From: Nocardiopsis sp. YSL2
GTDB taxonomy: Bacteria > Actinomycetota > Actinomycetes > Streptosporangiales > Streptosporangiaceae
DNA: 64,000 nt
NCBI RefSeq assembly: GCF_030555055.1
Contig: NZ_JAMOAO010000001.1
Span: 4,154,001-4,218,000 of the forward strand
Reading direction: 5' to 3'
Part shown: one piece after another, positions 16,629-24,068 of the stretch
Layout of the letters: every line of letters starts with the position of its first letter
How positions within the stretch are numbered: the first letter of the stretch is position 1
Notes under the pieces: model-generated
Database searches by the model: none
The model's input: only the letters and a program-made list of their open reading frames with translations
Told to the model about the DNA's origin: nothing
Program-made: the position numbers and the translations under genes

Positions 16629-17519
16629 GTGGATATCGCTCGATTGCGCAAGGGGAGTGGCCCCACCGTGCGTCGCATGCTGCTTGGGCACGAGCTACGG
16701 AAGTACCGCGAACAGCGCGGCATCACACGCGAGGACGCGGGGAACCGGATTCGGGCGTCGGCGTCGAAGATCAGCCGGATGGAACTGGGCCGGGTCGGAT
16801 TCAAGCTGCGCGATATCGAGGACCTCCTCAAGATGTACGGGGTCACCGACCGCGCGGTGATCAAGCAATTCCTGGAAGTGGCCCGCGAATCCAACAAGCC
16901 CGGGTGGTGGAAGGAGTACGGGGACTCCCTCCACAAGTGGCTCGTGCGGTACGTGGGCTTCGAGGAGGCCGCCGACCACATCCGCATCTACGAGTCGCAG
17001 TTCGTTCCGGGCCTGCTCCAGACCGAGGAGTACGCGCGGGAGATCATCTCCGGCGGTGTCGAGACGGACCTGGTCACCGAGCAGCGGATCGACGCCAGAC
17101 TGCAGAGACAGAAACGTCTGGACCGCGACCACGAGATGCGCATGTGGGTGATCCTCGACGAGGCGGCCGTGCGCCGCCCCATCGGTGGCAAGGCCCGCGG
17201 CCGGGAGATCATGCGCGGCCAGATCCGGCGGCTCATCGAGTTCTGCCGCGACTACGACAACATCACGCTCCAGATCATCCCCTTCGAGGTGGGCGCGCAC
17301 GCGGCGGAGGCGGGTTCCTTCACCCTGCTGCGCTACTCGGAGTTCGAGCTGGCTGACCTGCTCTACCTGGAACAGCTCACCGACGGCGAGATCGTGGACC
17401 GGCGCAGTGTGGTGGAGGCCTACACCAAGGCGATGACCAGGCTGAGCGTCGCCGCGGCCACACCGGACGAGACGCTGGAGATGCTCGAGGACATGCTGGA
17501 GGACCTGGAGAAGGACTGA
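16629..17519 (+). CDS. WhiJ-type XRE regulator with DUF5753 domain
   Basis: A 296-residue regulator. A helix-turn-helix spans about residues 18-72 (LGHELRKYREQRGITREDAG, ISRMELG), and a DUF5753 domain spans about 105-280 (ESQFVPGLLQTEEYAR, RQKRL, MWVILDEAAVRRPIGG, YLEQLTDGEIVD). These proteins are common in Streptomyces and relatives as developmental and antibiotic regulators, paired with DUF397 proteins. The start is GTG 16629; a methionine at codon 17 is an alternative. A short palindrome TACATGTA lies 75 nt upstream. Confidence 0.9.
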   Translation: MDIARLRKGSGPTVRRMLLGHELRKYREQRGITREDAGNRIRASASKISRMELGRVGFKLRDIEDLLKMYGVTDRAVIKQFLEVARESNKPGWWKEYGDSLHKWLVRYVGFEEAADHIRIYESQFVPGLLQTEEYAREIISGGVETDLVTEQRIDARLQRQKRLDRDHEMRMWVILDEAAVRRPIGGKARGREIMRGQIRRLIEFCRDYDNITLQIIPFEVGAHAAEAGSFTLLRYSEFELADLLYLEQLTDGEIVDRRSVVEAYTKAMTRLSVAAATPDETLEMLEDMLEDLEKD

Positions 17520-18031
17520 CATCCGTCGCCCTGGGAGGGCGGAGACGGATGTGACACAGGGTACGGGCTCGCCATGGCGGGCCCTTCGTGTTCCTCGGGC
17601 CGTGGCGGAGGGCTCCCCGTTCGGGGCGGAGCCCTCCGTCGCCGTGTCCGAACCGTCCGGCGAGCCGGGCTCGTGCCTGTCCCAGCGCCCGTGGGGGCCT
17701 CCCGGGAGCCGGCACGGAGCACGCCCCCGCCGTGTGCTCCGGATCGGTCGCCGTGGGCGCGGTCGCCGATACGACGCGGCGTGCGGCGCCGGGGTCGCCG
17801 GAGGGCCCGTCGTTCCTGCTGCGCTCCCGGCCCGGTACCGGTCGGGTGCGGCCGTGCCCGAGGGTGGTAGCCCACCCGCTGCGCTCAGCGCCCCCGTGGG
17901 CGATGGTGGGCGACGGTCGGGCGGGGTCGCGCCGTAGGTGTCGGTTGAGGGTGGTAGCCCACCCGCTGCGCTCAGCGCCCCCGTGGGCGATGGTGGGCGA
18001 CGGGTGGGCGGGGCGACGCAACGGACACGGC
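17520..18031. other. Non-coding 0.5-kb stretch between the WhiJ-type regulator and the DUF397 gene
   Basis: No gene with a credible start is visible on either strand, although high GC leaves long open frames. The right part contains a 57-bp direct repeat (listed separately). Confidence 0.6.
17860..18003. repeat. Two copies of a structured 57-bp direct repeat
   Basis: Copies at 17860-17916 and 17947-18003 appear identical and are separated by 30 nt. Each contains GCCCAC and GTGGGC arms and GCGCTCAGCGC, so each can form a hairpin. Read on the minus strand, both encode PTIAHGGAERSGWATTL, a pattern I would expect of a dispersed repeat rather than a protein. Confidence 0.85.
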
Positions 18032-18265
18032 TCAGCTGATCAGGTTGTCGAAGTCGCCGTCCTTCGCACCGTGGATCAGGCAGTCGATCTCTTCCTGCGT
18101 GTAGACGAGCGCGGGACCCGAGGGGAAACGGGAGTTCCGTACCGCGATGGAACCGTCGGCCAGACGGGCCATCTCGACGCAGGCGCCCTGGGAGTTGCTG
18201 CGCTTGGCCTTCTGCCAGGCAGCGCCGGTGAGCTCGGTGGCGCTGATGCCGTTGTGTGCGGTCAT
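18032..18265 (-). CDS. DUF397 small protein (WhiJ-partner family)
   Basis: A 77-residue protein of the DUF397 family, with the conserved segments WQKAKRSNSQGACVEMA, IAVRNSRFPSGPALVYT and the C-terminal helix. Family members lie next to WhiJ/DUF5753 regulators and are thought to modulate them. It starts at ATG 18265 with AAGGAG upstream. Its promoter region contains the same ATGCACGTGCAT palindrome as the nearby ATPase gene, which suggests co-regulation by the XRE/DUF5753 protein. Confidence 0.9.
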   Translation of the reverse strand: MTAHNGISATELTGAAWQKAKRSNSQGACVEMARLADGSIAVRNSRFPSGPALVYTQEEIDCLIHGAKDGDFDNLIS

Positions 18266-18316
18266 GGTCCTGCTCCTTCGCATGCGTGGGGAACGTGCGT
18301 GCCGATGCACTGCCAA

Positions 18317-18328
18317 ATGCACGTGCAT
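18317..18328. promoter_or_regulatory. Second copy of palindrome ATGCACGTGCAT
   Basis: A perfect 12-bp palindrome 51 nt upstream of the DUF397 start codon, identical to the site at 15823-15834. Related half-sites (GATGCAC, GTGCGTGC) lie closer to the gene. Confidence 0.55.
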
Positions 18329-18502
18329 AAGCACCGGCACGTTCACAAGCTTAGCGTGACCAACACCACCTGTCCTTGACTTTGGGTTGATGTAAGCACG
18401 GTGTAACCCGATGGGCGTCTGGCGGTGACACTGCTTCTGTGGGCGTCGCGTCGCGAACGTCCGCCTTGCCGGGCCCAGCGCACGGGCCCGTACACACACG
18501 AA

Positions 18503-18532
18503 GCCCCACCGATCCGAACGGATCGGTGGGGC
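18503..18532 (-). terminator. Hairpin terminator after znuA
   Basis: GCCCCACCGATCCG pairs perfectly with CGGATCGGTGGGGC around a 2-nt loop, about 60 nt past the znuA stop on the minus strand. Confidence 0.75.
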
Positions 18533-18588
18533 GTGCAAGGTGTGGAACCAGTGGTGCCGTGGGGCGGGTGGGACCCGCCCGGCATGGG

Positions 18589-19650
18589 TCAGGAGCACTC
18601 CAGGGCGGTGGTCAGAGCCGCCAGGTTGCCGCGCATGATCGAGGGGTAGTCGTCGCCGGGAGAATCCTCGGTGACTCCCTCCAGGGGGTCGAGCACCGCG
18701 ACCTCGGCGCCGGACTCGGCGGCGATGGTGTCGGCGGTCGCGTCCGGCATCAGGGGTTCGGTGAAGACCGTGGTGATGCCGCGCTCCTCGACGGTGTCGG
18801 AGATCGCCGCGATCTGCGAGGGCGAGGGCTCGCTGTCGGGGTCGACCCCGCTGACCCCGATCTGCTCCAGCCCGTAGGCGTCGGTCAGGTACGAGAACGC
18901 GGTGTGCCCGACGACCACCTCGTCGTGGGCGCAGGAGGCCAGGCCGTCGTCGTACTCCTGGCCGATCGCCGCCAGTTCGGCGGTCACGGCCTCGGCGTTC
19001 TCCTCGTAGGTGGCGGCACCGTCGGGATCGACCTCGGCCATGCGCTCGGCGAGCGCGGTGGCGGTCTGGGACATCAGGTCGACGTCGAGCCAGAAGTGGG
19101 GGTCGAACTCGCCGTGGTCGTGCCCGTCGCCCTCCTCTCCGTGTGCGGCCTCGTCCCCGTGGGAGTCCTCCTCGTGGTGGTCCTCCTCCTCGTGGCCGTG
19201 GTCCTCCTCCTCGTGGTGGGCCTCGTCCTCGTGGCCGTGGTCCTCCTCGTCCTCGTGCGCCTCCTCCTCGGGGTTCGCGGGGCGCAGTTCGACGATGTCG
19301 GCGACGTCGAGGGAGGCGTCGGCGGCCTCCTGCTCCACGGCCTCGTCCACCGCGGGCTGGAGGCCGGAGACGGAGAGGGCGATGTCGGCCTCGCTCACCT
19401 GGCCGACCTGGCGGCCGGTGAGCTCCAGTTCGTGGGGTTCGACGCCCGGTTCGGTGAGCTGGACGACGGCGGCGCGGTCTCCGCCGACCTCCGTGGCCAA
19501 CCACTCCAGGGGGTAGACGCCCGTCACCACGGTCAGGGCGGCGTCGGCGGGTTCGGCGCCGGACGACTCCTGCCCGCCGCCGGCGCACGCCGCCAGTGTC
19601 ATCATGGCGGCGCCGATGGCGGCCGCACGCAAGGTTGTCCCAGTTCGCAT
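18589..19650 (-). CDS. znuA: Zinc ABC transporter substrate-binding lipoprotein ZnuA
   Basis: A 353-residue lipoprotein (lipobox LAAC, Cys22) of the cluster A-I metal receptors. The metal-site histidines are in EPHE (His73), DPHFWLD (about 185) and VVGHTAFSYL, and the fourth ligand is the Asp near TEPLMPD. Between residues 127 and 180 lies a long acidic His-rich loop (HGHEDEAHHEEEDHGH and similar), typical of zinc receptors. It captures zinc outside the membrane for import. The permease and ATPase genes are not nearby, so it is an orphan receptor. A Zur-like box lies just upstream, implying induction in zinc starvation. Confidence 0.92.
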   Translation of the reverse strand: MRTGTTLRAAAIGAAMMTLAACAGGGQESSGAEPADAALTVVTGVYPLEWLATEVGGDRAAVVQLTEPGVEPHELELTGRQVGQVSEADIALSVSGLQPAVDEAVEQEAADASLDVADIVELRPANPEEEAHEDEEDHGHEDEAHHEEEDHGHEEEDHHEEDSHGDEAAHGEEGDGHDHGEFDPHFWLDVDLMSQTATALAERMAEVDPDGAATYEENAEAVTAELAAIGQEYDDGLASCAHDEVVVGHTAFSYLTDAYGLEQIGVSGVDPDSEPSPSQIAAISDTVEERGITTVFTEPLMPDATADTIAAESGAEVAVLDPLEGVTEDSPGDDYPSIMRGNLAALTTALECS

Positions 19651-19669
19651 GGGTCCATCATCGGGAAAA

Positions 19670-19684
19670 TGAAAATGGTTGTCA
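19670..19684. promoter_or_regulatory. Zur box upstream of znuA
   Basis: TGAAAATGGTTGTCA lies 20 nt before the znuA start codon. It matches the actinobacterial Zur consensus TGAAAATGATTTTCA at 13 of 15 positions. Zinc-loaded Zur would be expected to repress znuA here. Confidence 0.7.
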
Positions 19685-19741
19685 ATTTGTCCGCATTCGC
19701 GCGGCTCCCGTCGGCTCCGCGTCGGCACGGACCGGCGGCCT

Positions 19742-20413
19742 TCAGTTGGACTCGGCGAAGCGCTCCACGTCCTCGGTGCGGCCCGCGACCACGATCAGGT
19801 CGCCCTTGTGCAGCACGGTCTCCTCGGTCGCGTAGGTGAACTGCTCGTTCAACCGCTTGACCGACACCACCGTGATGCCGTACTTGTGCCGGACCCGGGT
19901 CTCGCGCAGGGACTTGCCGAGCAGTTCCCGGGGCGCCTTGGTCTTGCCCAGGGAGAACCCCTCCTCCAGCTCCACGTAGTCCAACATCCGCCCCGACACC
20001 AGGTGGGCCACGCGCTCACCCATGTCGTGCTCGGGCAGGACCACGTGGTGGGCGCCGACCTGTTCCAGGATCCGGCCGTGGCGGCGGCTGACGGCCTTGG
20101 CCCAGATGTCGGGCACGCCCAGGTCGACCAGTTGCGAGGTCGCCAGGATGCTCTCCTCCAGGTGCGTGCCGATCGCGACCACGGCGTGGCTGAACTGCGC
20201 CGCGCCGATCTGGCGGAGCGCCTCGTCGTCGGTGGCGTCGGCGATGACCGTGTGGGTCAGGGCGTCGGAGAACATCTGGACCAGCCGGGGGCTGGAGTCC
20301 ATGCCCAGGACCTCCCAGCCGTGGTTGACCAGTTCCAGGGACATGGAGCTGCCGAACCGGCCCAGCCCGATCACCAGGATGCGCTTGTCGGACACCTTCT
20401 TGCTGTGCGGCAC
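19742..20413 (-). CDS. ktrA: Potassium uptake regulatory subunit KtrA (TrkA family)
   Basis: A 223-residue cytoplasmic RCK protein. The N-terminal TrkA_N Rossmann domain has GLGRFGSS, with an acidic residue ending the second strand. A TrkA_C domain begins at about residue 140. It binds nucleotides and gates the membrane subunit encoded 19 nt upstream on the same strand. The two genes form a ktrB-ktrA operon. Confidence 0.9.
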   Translation of the reverse strand: MPHSKKVSDKRILVIGLGRFGSSMSLELVNHGWEVLGMDSSPRLVQMFSDALTHTVIADATDDEALRQIGAAQFSHAVVAIGTHLEESILATSQLVDLGVPDIWAKAVSRRHGRILEQVGAHHVVLPEHDMGERVAHLVSGRMLDYVELEEGFSLGKTKAPRELLGKSLRETRVRHKYGITVVSVKRLNEQFTYATEETVLHKGDLIVVAGRTEDVERFAESN

Positions 20414-20432
20414 GTGGCCTCTCCTCGTACTC

Positions 20433-21896
20433 TCAGCCGATCATCGGCCGCGCTTCGGCGAAATCGTAGCGGCGCTTGCGCTCCCTGAACGCCAGTGCCG
20501 TCACGAACGTGATGGGGCCCATCCGGCCGGCCATCATCAGGACCGCGATCAGGGCCTGTGCCCAGGGGGCCAGCTCGGGGGTGATGCCCGTGGACAGTCC
20601 GACCACACCCACCGCTGAGACGACCTCGAAGAGGGTCTCCATGAATCCGAACGGTGTGGCCTGCAGGAAGAACACGGTCGTGACGGCGACCACGGTCATC
20701 GACAGGAAGGTCAGGCTCAGCGACTGCCGGATCACGTCGGGCGCCAGCCTGCGGGAGAACACGTGCACCCGGGCGTGCGCCCGCACCTCGGACCACACCA
20801 CCAGGAACAGCACGGCGAGGGTGGCGACCTTGATGCCCCCCGCGGTCCCGGCGCTGCCGTTGCCGACGAACATCATCATGATCGTGAGCAGCAGGGTGGA
20901 GTCGTTCATCTCCCCGGTGTCGGTGGCGTTGAAGCCGCCGCTGCGCGGCATGACGCCGTGGAAGACCCCGTCGGTGATCCGCGCCCACCAGTGCAGCCCG
21001 CCGAGCGTGTCCGGGTTGTTCCACTCCATGAGGATGATCAGGACCGCCGAGACGGCGAAGAGGAGCCCACTGGTGATGAGCGTGAGCTTGGTGTGCAGGC
21101 TCCAGTGCTCGGGCAGGCGCCAGTGGTGGCGCAACTCGATGAGCACGGGGAACCCGATGCCGCCCAGGATGACGGCCATGGCCACGGTGAACAGGATGAT
21201 CCCGTCGCCGGAGAAGCGGGTCATGCTGTCGTCGTAGAGCGACAGTCCGGCGTTGTTGAACGCGGAGATGGAGTGGAACAGGCCGGAGTAGGCCGCCTCC
21301 CCGAGCGGAATGCCGTGACCCAGCCACATGCGCGGTGTGATGATCACGAACACCAGCGACTCCAGCACCAGGCACACCTTGACGACGCGGGTCACGATCC
21401 CGCCGACGTCGCCCACCGCGAGCGCGCGGTTCTCCGCCTGCACGTTCAGTGTCATGCGCAGGCTGAACCGCTGCACGACGGCGACGCCCAGCAGCGAGGC
21501 CAGGGTCATGATGCCGAGCCCGCCGGCCTGGATGAGGGCCATGACGACGATGTGTCCGAAGGTCGTCAGGTCGCCGCCGATGGAGATGACCGACAGCCCG
21601 CACACGGCCAGCGAGGTGGTCGCGGTGAAGAAGGCCTCGACGAAGGTCAGCCGTCCCTCGCCGGTGGACGCGGCCGGGGTCATGAGCAGGAGCGTGCCCA
21701 GCGCGTCGACGGCGACGAACATGACGAGGAAGGCACGCGCGGGCTTGTCCCACGCGGACCGGGGCCGGACCATCGCCTCCTGGTGGCGCCGTCGCTTGCG
21801 CAGGCGGAGCGCGGAGCGTAGTTCGGACAGACGGCGGCGGAGCACAGCCGTCCACAGTGCGGCGCGCTCGCGCGTCGCTTCGGACACCCACCTCAT
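20433..21896 (-). CDS. ktrB: Potassium uptake channel subunit KtrB (TrkH family)
   Basis: A 487-residue membrane protein with the four pore-loop repeats of the Trk/Ktr family. The filter glycines are recognisable in TTSLAVCGLS, SISAFNNAGLS, MPRSGGFNATD and VSAVGVVGLSTG. A basic cytoplasmic N-terminus of about 45 residues precedes the first membrane helix. With KtrA it imports potassium, coupled to sodium in characterised relatives. Confidence 0.92.
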   Translation of the reverse strand: MRWVSEATRERAALWTAVLRRRLSELRSALRLRKRRRHQEAMVRPRSAWDKPARAFLVMFVAVDALGTLLLMTPAASTGEGRLTFVEAFFTATTSLAVCGLSVISIGGDLTTFGHIVVMALIQAGGLGIMTLASLLGVAVVQRFSLRMTLNVQAENRALAVGDVGGIVTRVVKVCLVLESLVFVIITPRMWLGHGIPLGEAAYSGLFHSISAFNNAGLSLYDDSMTRFSGDGIILFTVAMAVILGGIGFPVLIELRHHWRLPEHWSLHTKLTLITSGLLFAVSAVLIILMEWNNPDTLGGLHWWARITDGVFHGVMPRSGGFNATDTGEMNDSTLLLTIMMMFVGNGSAGTAGGIKVATLAVLFLVVWSEVRAHARVHVFSRRLAPDVIRQSLSLTFLSMTVVAVTTVFFLQATPFGFMETLFEVVSAVGVVGLSTGITPELAPWAQALIAVLMMAGRMGPITFVTALAFRERKRRYDFAEARPMIG

Positions 21897-22060
21897 CGTC
21901 CCGTATCCACCCGAACCTCCACGTCATCACTCCCGGCCGGATCGATTCTGCCAGTTGGAGGAGGGTGAACGGCACGGGGCCCGCCGGACGGGCGGGCGGG
22001 TGGGCGGGGCGCGACGCCACGACCAGGCAGTCCGGAGTCCGCGGGCGGGAACGGGAGGGA

Positions 22061-22978
22061 TCAGGCGTGGCTCGCGCCCTCGTGCTCGGCGTGGCCCGGC
22101 GGCTCCAACTGGAGTGTGGAGTGCTCGACGTCGAAGTGCCCGGCCAGGCACTCGTGCAGCTCGTCCAGCATCCGTCCGGAGTCCTTGAGGTCGGTCTCGG
22201 CGACCACCACGTGCGCCGACATGACCGGGAGTCCGGAGGTGATGGTCCAGGCGTGCAGGTCGTGGACGTCGATGACCGCGGGGTGGTCGAGGAGGTGGCC
22301 CCGGACCTCGTCCAGGTCCATGCCCTTGGGCGCCGCCTCCAACAGGATGTGCACGGCCTCGCGCAGGAGCGACCAGGCGCGGGGGACGATGATGGCGGCG
22401 ATGACCAGCGAGACCAGGGTGTCGGCCTGCGCCCAGCCGGTGATCCAGACGACCAGGCCGCCGACGATGACGCCGACGGAGGCCAACGCGTCACCCAGCA
22501 CCTCGACGTAGGCGCTCTTGACGTTGAGGCTCTCCTTGGCGCCGCCGCGCAGCACGAACAGCCCGATGACGTTGACGACCAGGCCGAGCGCGGCCACGGC
22601 CACCATGCCGAGTCCGGACACCTGGGCGGGCGACTGGAGCCGTTCGACCGCCTCCACCACGATGAACCCGCACAGGACGAACAGGACCAGCGCGTTGACG
22701 GCCGCGGCGAGGATCTCCGCGCGCTGGAAGCCGAACGTGCGCTGGGTGGTGGCCGGGCGGCTCGCGATCCACACGGCCACCAGGGCGAGCGCGACGCCCA
22801 GGGAGTCGGTCACGGTGTGGCCGGCGTCGGCGAGCAGCGCGAGGCTGCCGCTGAACGCGGCGCCCAGGACCTGGGCGACGGCGACGGCGAGCATGAGGCC
22901 CAGGACGATCGCCAGCCGCGAGCGGTTGGCCGCCCCCGCCGTCGCCATGCCGTGGCCGTGTCCGTGTCCCGCACCCAT
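22061..22978 (-). CDS. Cation diffusion facilitator (CzcD-like metal exporter)
   Basis: A 305-residue CDF protein with six membrane helices, a His-rich N-terminus (GHGHGHG) and a cytoplasmic C-terminal domain. The transmembrane metal site has HxxxD in helix II (DAGHTVTD). In helix V it reads EVLGD, where zinc exporters usually have HVLGD, so selectivity may differ. It exports divalent metal in exchange for protons. It is divergent from an ArsR repressor with twin operators between them, a standard metal-efflux switch. Confidence 0.9.
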   Translation of the reverse strand: MGAGHGHGHGMATAGAANRSRLAIVLGLMLAVAVAQVLGAAFSGSLALLADAGHTVTDSLGVALALVAVWIASRPATTQRTFGFQRAEILAAAVNALVLFVLCGFIVVEAVERLQSPAQVSGLGMVAVAALGLVVNVIGLFVLRGGAKESLNVKSAYVEVLGDALASVGVIVGGLVVWITGWAQADTLVSLVIAAIIVPRAWSLLREAVHILLEAAPKGMDLDEVRGHLLDHPAVIDVHDLHAWTITSGLPVMSAHVVVAETDLKDSGRMLDELHECLAGHFDVEHSTLQLEPPGHAEHEGASHA

Positions 22979-23069
22979 CGGTTCCCCCGTCGCCTCGGTC
23001 CTGAGGGCGTGTTCCCGTACTCATGCCCGTGTCGGTGTCCGTGCCGTTGGCCCGGACAGTTCAGTCATG

Positions 23070-23101
23070 GCTGTTTATACAGCCTCTGCTGTCTATACAG
23101 C
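23070..23101. promoter_or_regulatory. Twin operator for the ArsR/CDF pair
   Basis: Two nearly identical 14-bp imperfect palindromes, GCTGTTTATACAGC (23070-23083) and GCTGTCTATACAGC (23088-23101), lie 22 nt before the ArsR start and about 90 nt before the CDF start. They are the expected binding sites of the ArsR protein and overlap the promoter region. Confidence 0.75.
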
Positions 23102-23122
23102 AAGTTATGTACAATGATTTTC

Positions 23123-23455
23123 ATGTTGACCGCCGAGCAGCGCCTCTCCGCCATCCACCGCCTCGGCCGCGCGCTGTCGGACCCCACGCGCAGCCGCCTC
23201 CTCCTCGCCCTCCTCGACGGCCCCAACTATCCGGCCGGGCTGGCCGACCAGCTCGGACTGACGCGCCAGAACGTCTCCAATCACCTAGCCTGCCTACGGG
23301 ACTGCGGCCTGGTGCGCACCCACGCCAGGGGGCGCCAGGTCAGCTACGAACTGGTCGACGACTCCCTCGCGCACGCGCTCGACGACCTGCTGCGCGTGGT
23401 GTGGGGCACCGCGCAGCCGCACGCGCCGGTCGAGGAGCGGGCGCAGACGGTCTGA
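23123..23455 (+). CDS. ArsR/SmtB-family metal-sensing repressor
   Basis: About 110 residues with a winged helix-turn-helix. The N-terminal helix includes RALSDPTRSRLLLALLDG and the recognition helix is LTRQNVSNHLACLRDCGLV. Cysteines in the recognition region (LACLRDC) resemble the metal-binding set of CmtR/KmtR-type sensors. Metal binding would release it from the twin palindromes upstream and switch on the divergent CDF exporter. Start ATG 23123; ATG 23114 is in frame and also possible. Confidence 0.88.
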   Translation: MLTAEQRLSAIHRLGRALSDPTRSRLLLALLDGPNYPAGLADQLGLTRQNVSNHLACLRDCGLVRTHARGRQVSYELVDDSLAHALDDLLRVVWGTAQPHAPVEERAQTV

Positions 23456-24068
23456 CGGCCGTCGGTCCACCCGGTCCGGGCGAACGGCCCAAGGGCGCGA
23501 TTCGCTCCGCACGTCGATCTCGGGGCGTTTTGACAGAGAGTTCCGACCCGTGTCATTCGGGTTTGCGAAGCGACGGGGAGTGTGCGTTCCAGGGTGGAGA
23601 ACACCTGTGACGCGCACGACGATGACGCGCTGCCGGATGTCGGTGAAGCGCCACGTCACGCAGGGGAATCCGGGGGTTTCGGAGGGCTTCTCCGACTTTG
23701 GTCGGGGTGGACCCTGACAGAAGGCTGACGCGACCCTGAGAGTTCCCTGAACCACGCCCGGCTGGCTCAACTTCCGATATGTCGCGAAGTATGGTGAGAA
23801 GCGCGCCCGGCGAATGCGCCGCCCGCGACCGCGGGCCTGGCACCTGGGCTCGGAGCCAGCATCTCCCACACAACTTTCGAGGACCGGTCACGCGATCGGA
23901 ACACCGGCGTGCGCGGGCGACCATACCCACGGCACGGCCCGGTCCAGCGGTCCGTACGGCAGCGAACTAGGAGCGAGAAACTCTCATGTCCAGATCGGCC
24001 ATCAGGGTCCGTGGCACGAGTCGTCCCCCCGCGGTGACGACTCGCCACACCACGAAGGGAGCGACCGC
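23456..24068. other. Intergenic stretch of 0.6 kb before the RND gene
   Basis: No credible gene on either strand. A TTGACA lies at about 23530 but without a convincing -10 element. The long distance suggests a leader or regulatory region for the efflux gene; nothing more can be supported. Confidence 0.5.

Noticed and set aside
17860..18003. Possible CRISPR-like array
   Set aside because: Only two repeat copies of 57 bp, each internally structured, with no third copy and no cas genes.
20371..22494. Open frame overlapping ktrB and the CDF gene
   Set aside because: Out-of-frame translation; both real genes have complete family motifs in their own frames.
23521..23560. TTGACA resembling a -35 box in the region before the RND gene
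   Set aside because: No acceptable -10 element at the right spacing.
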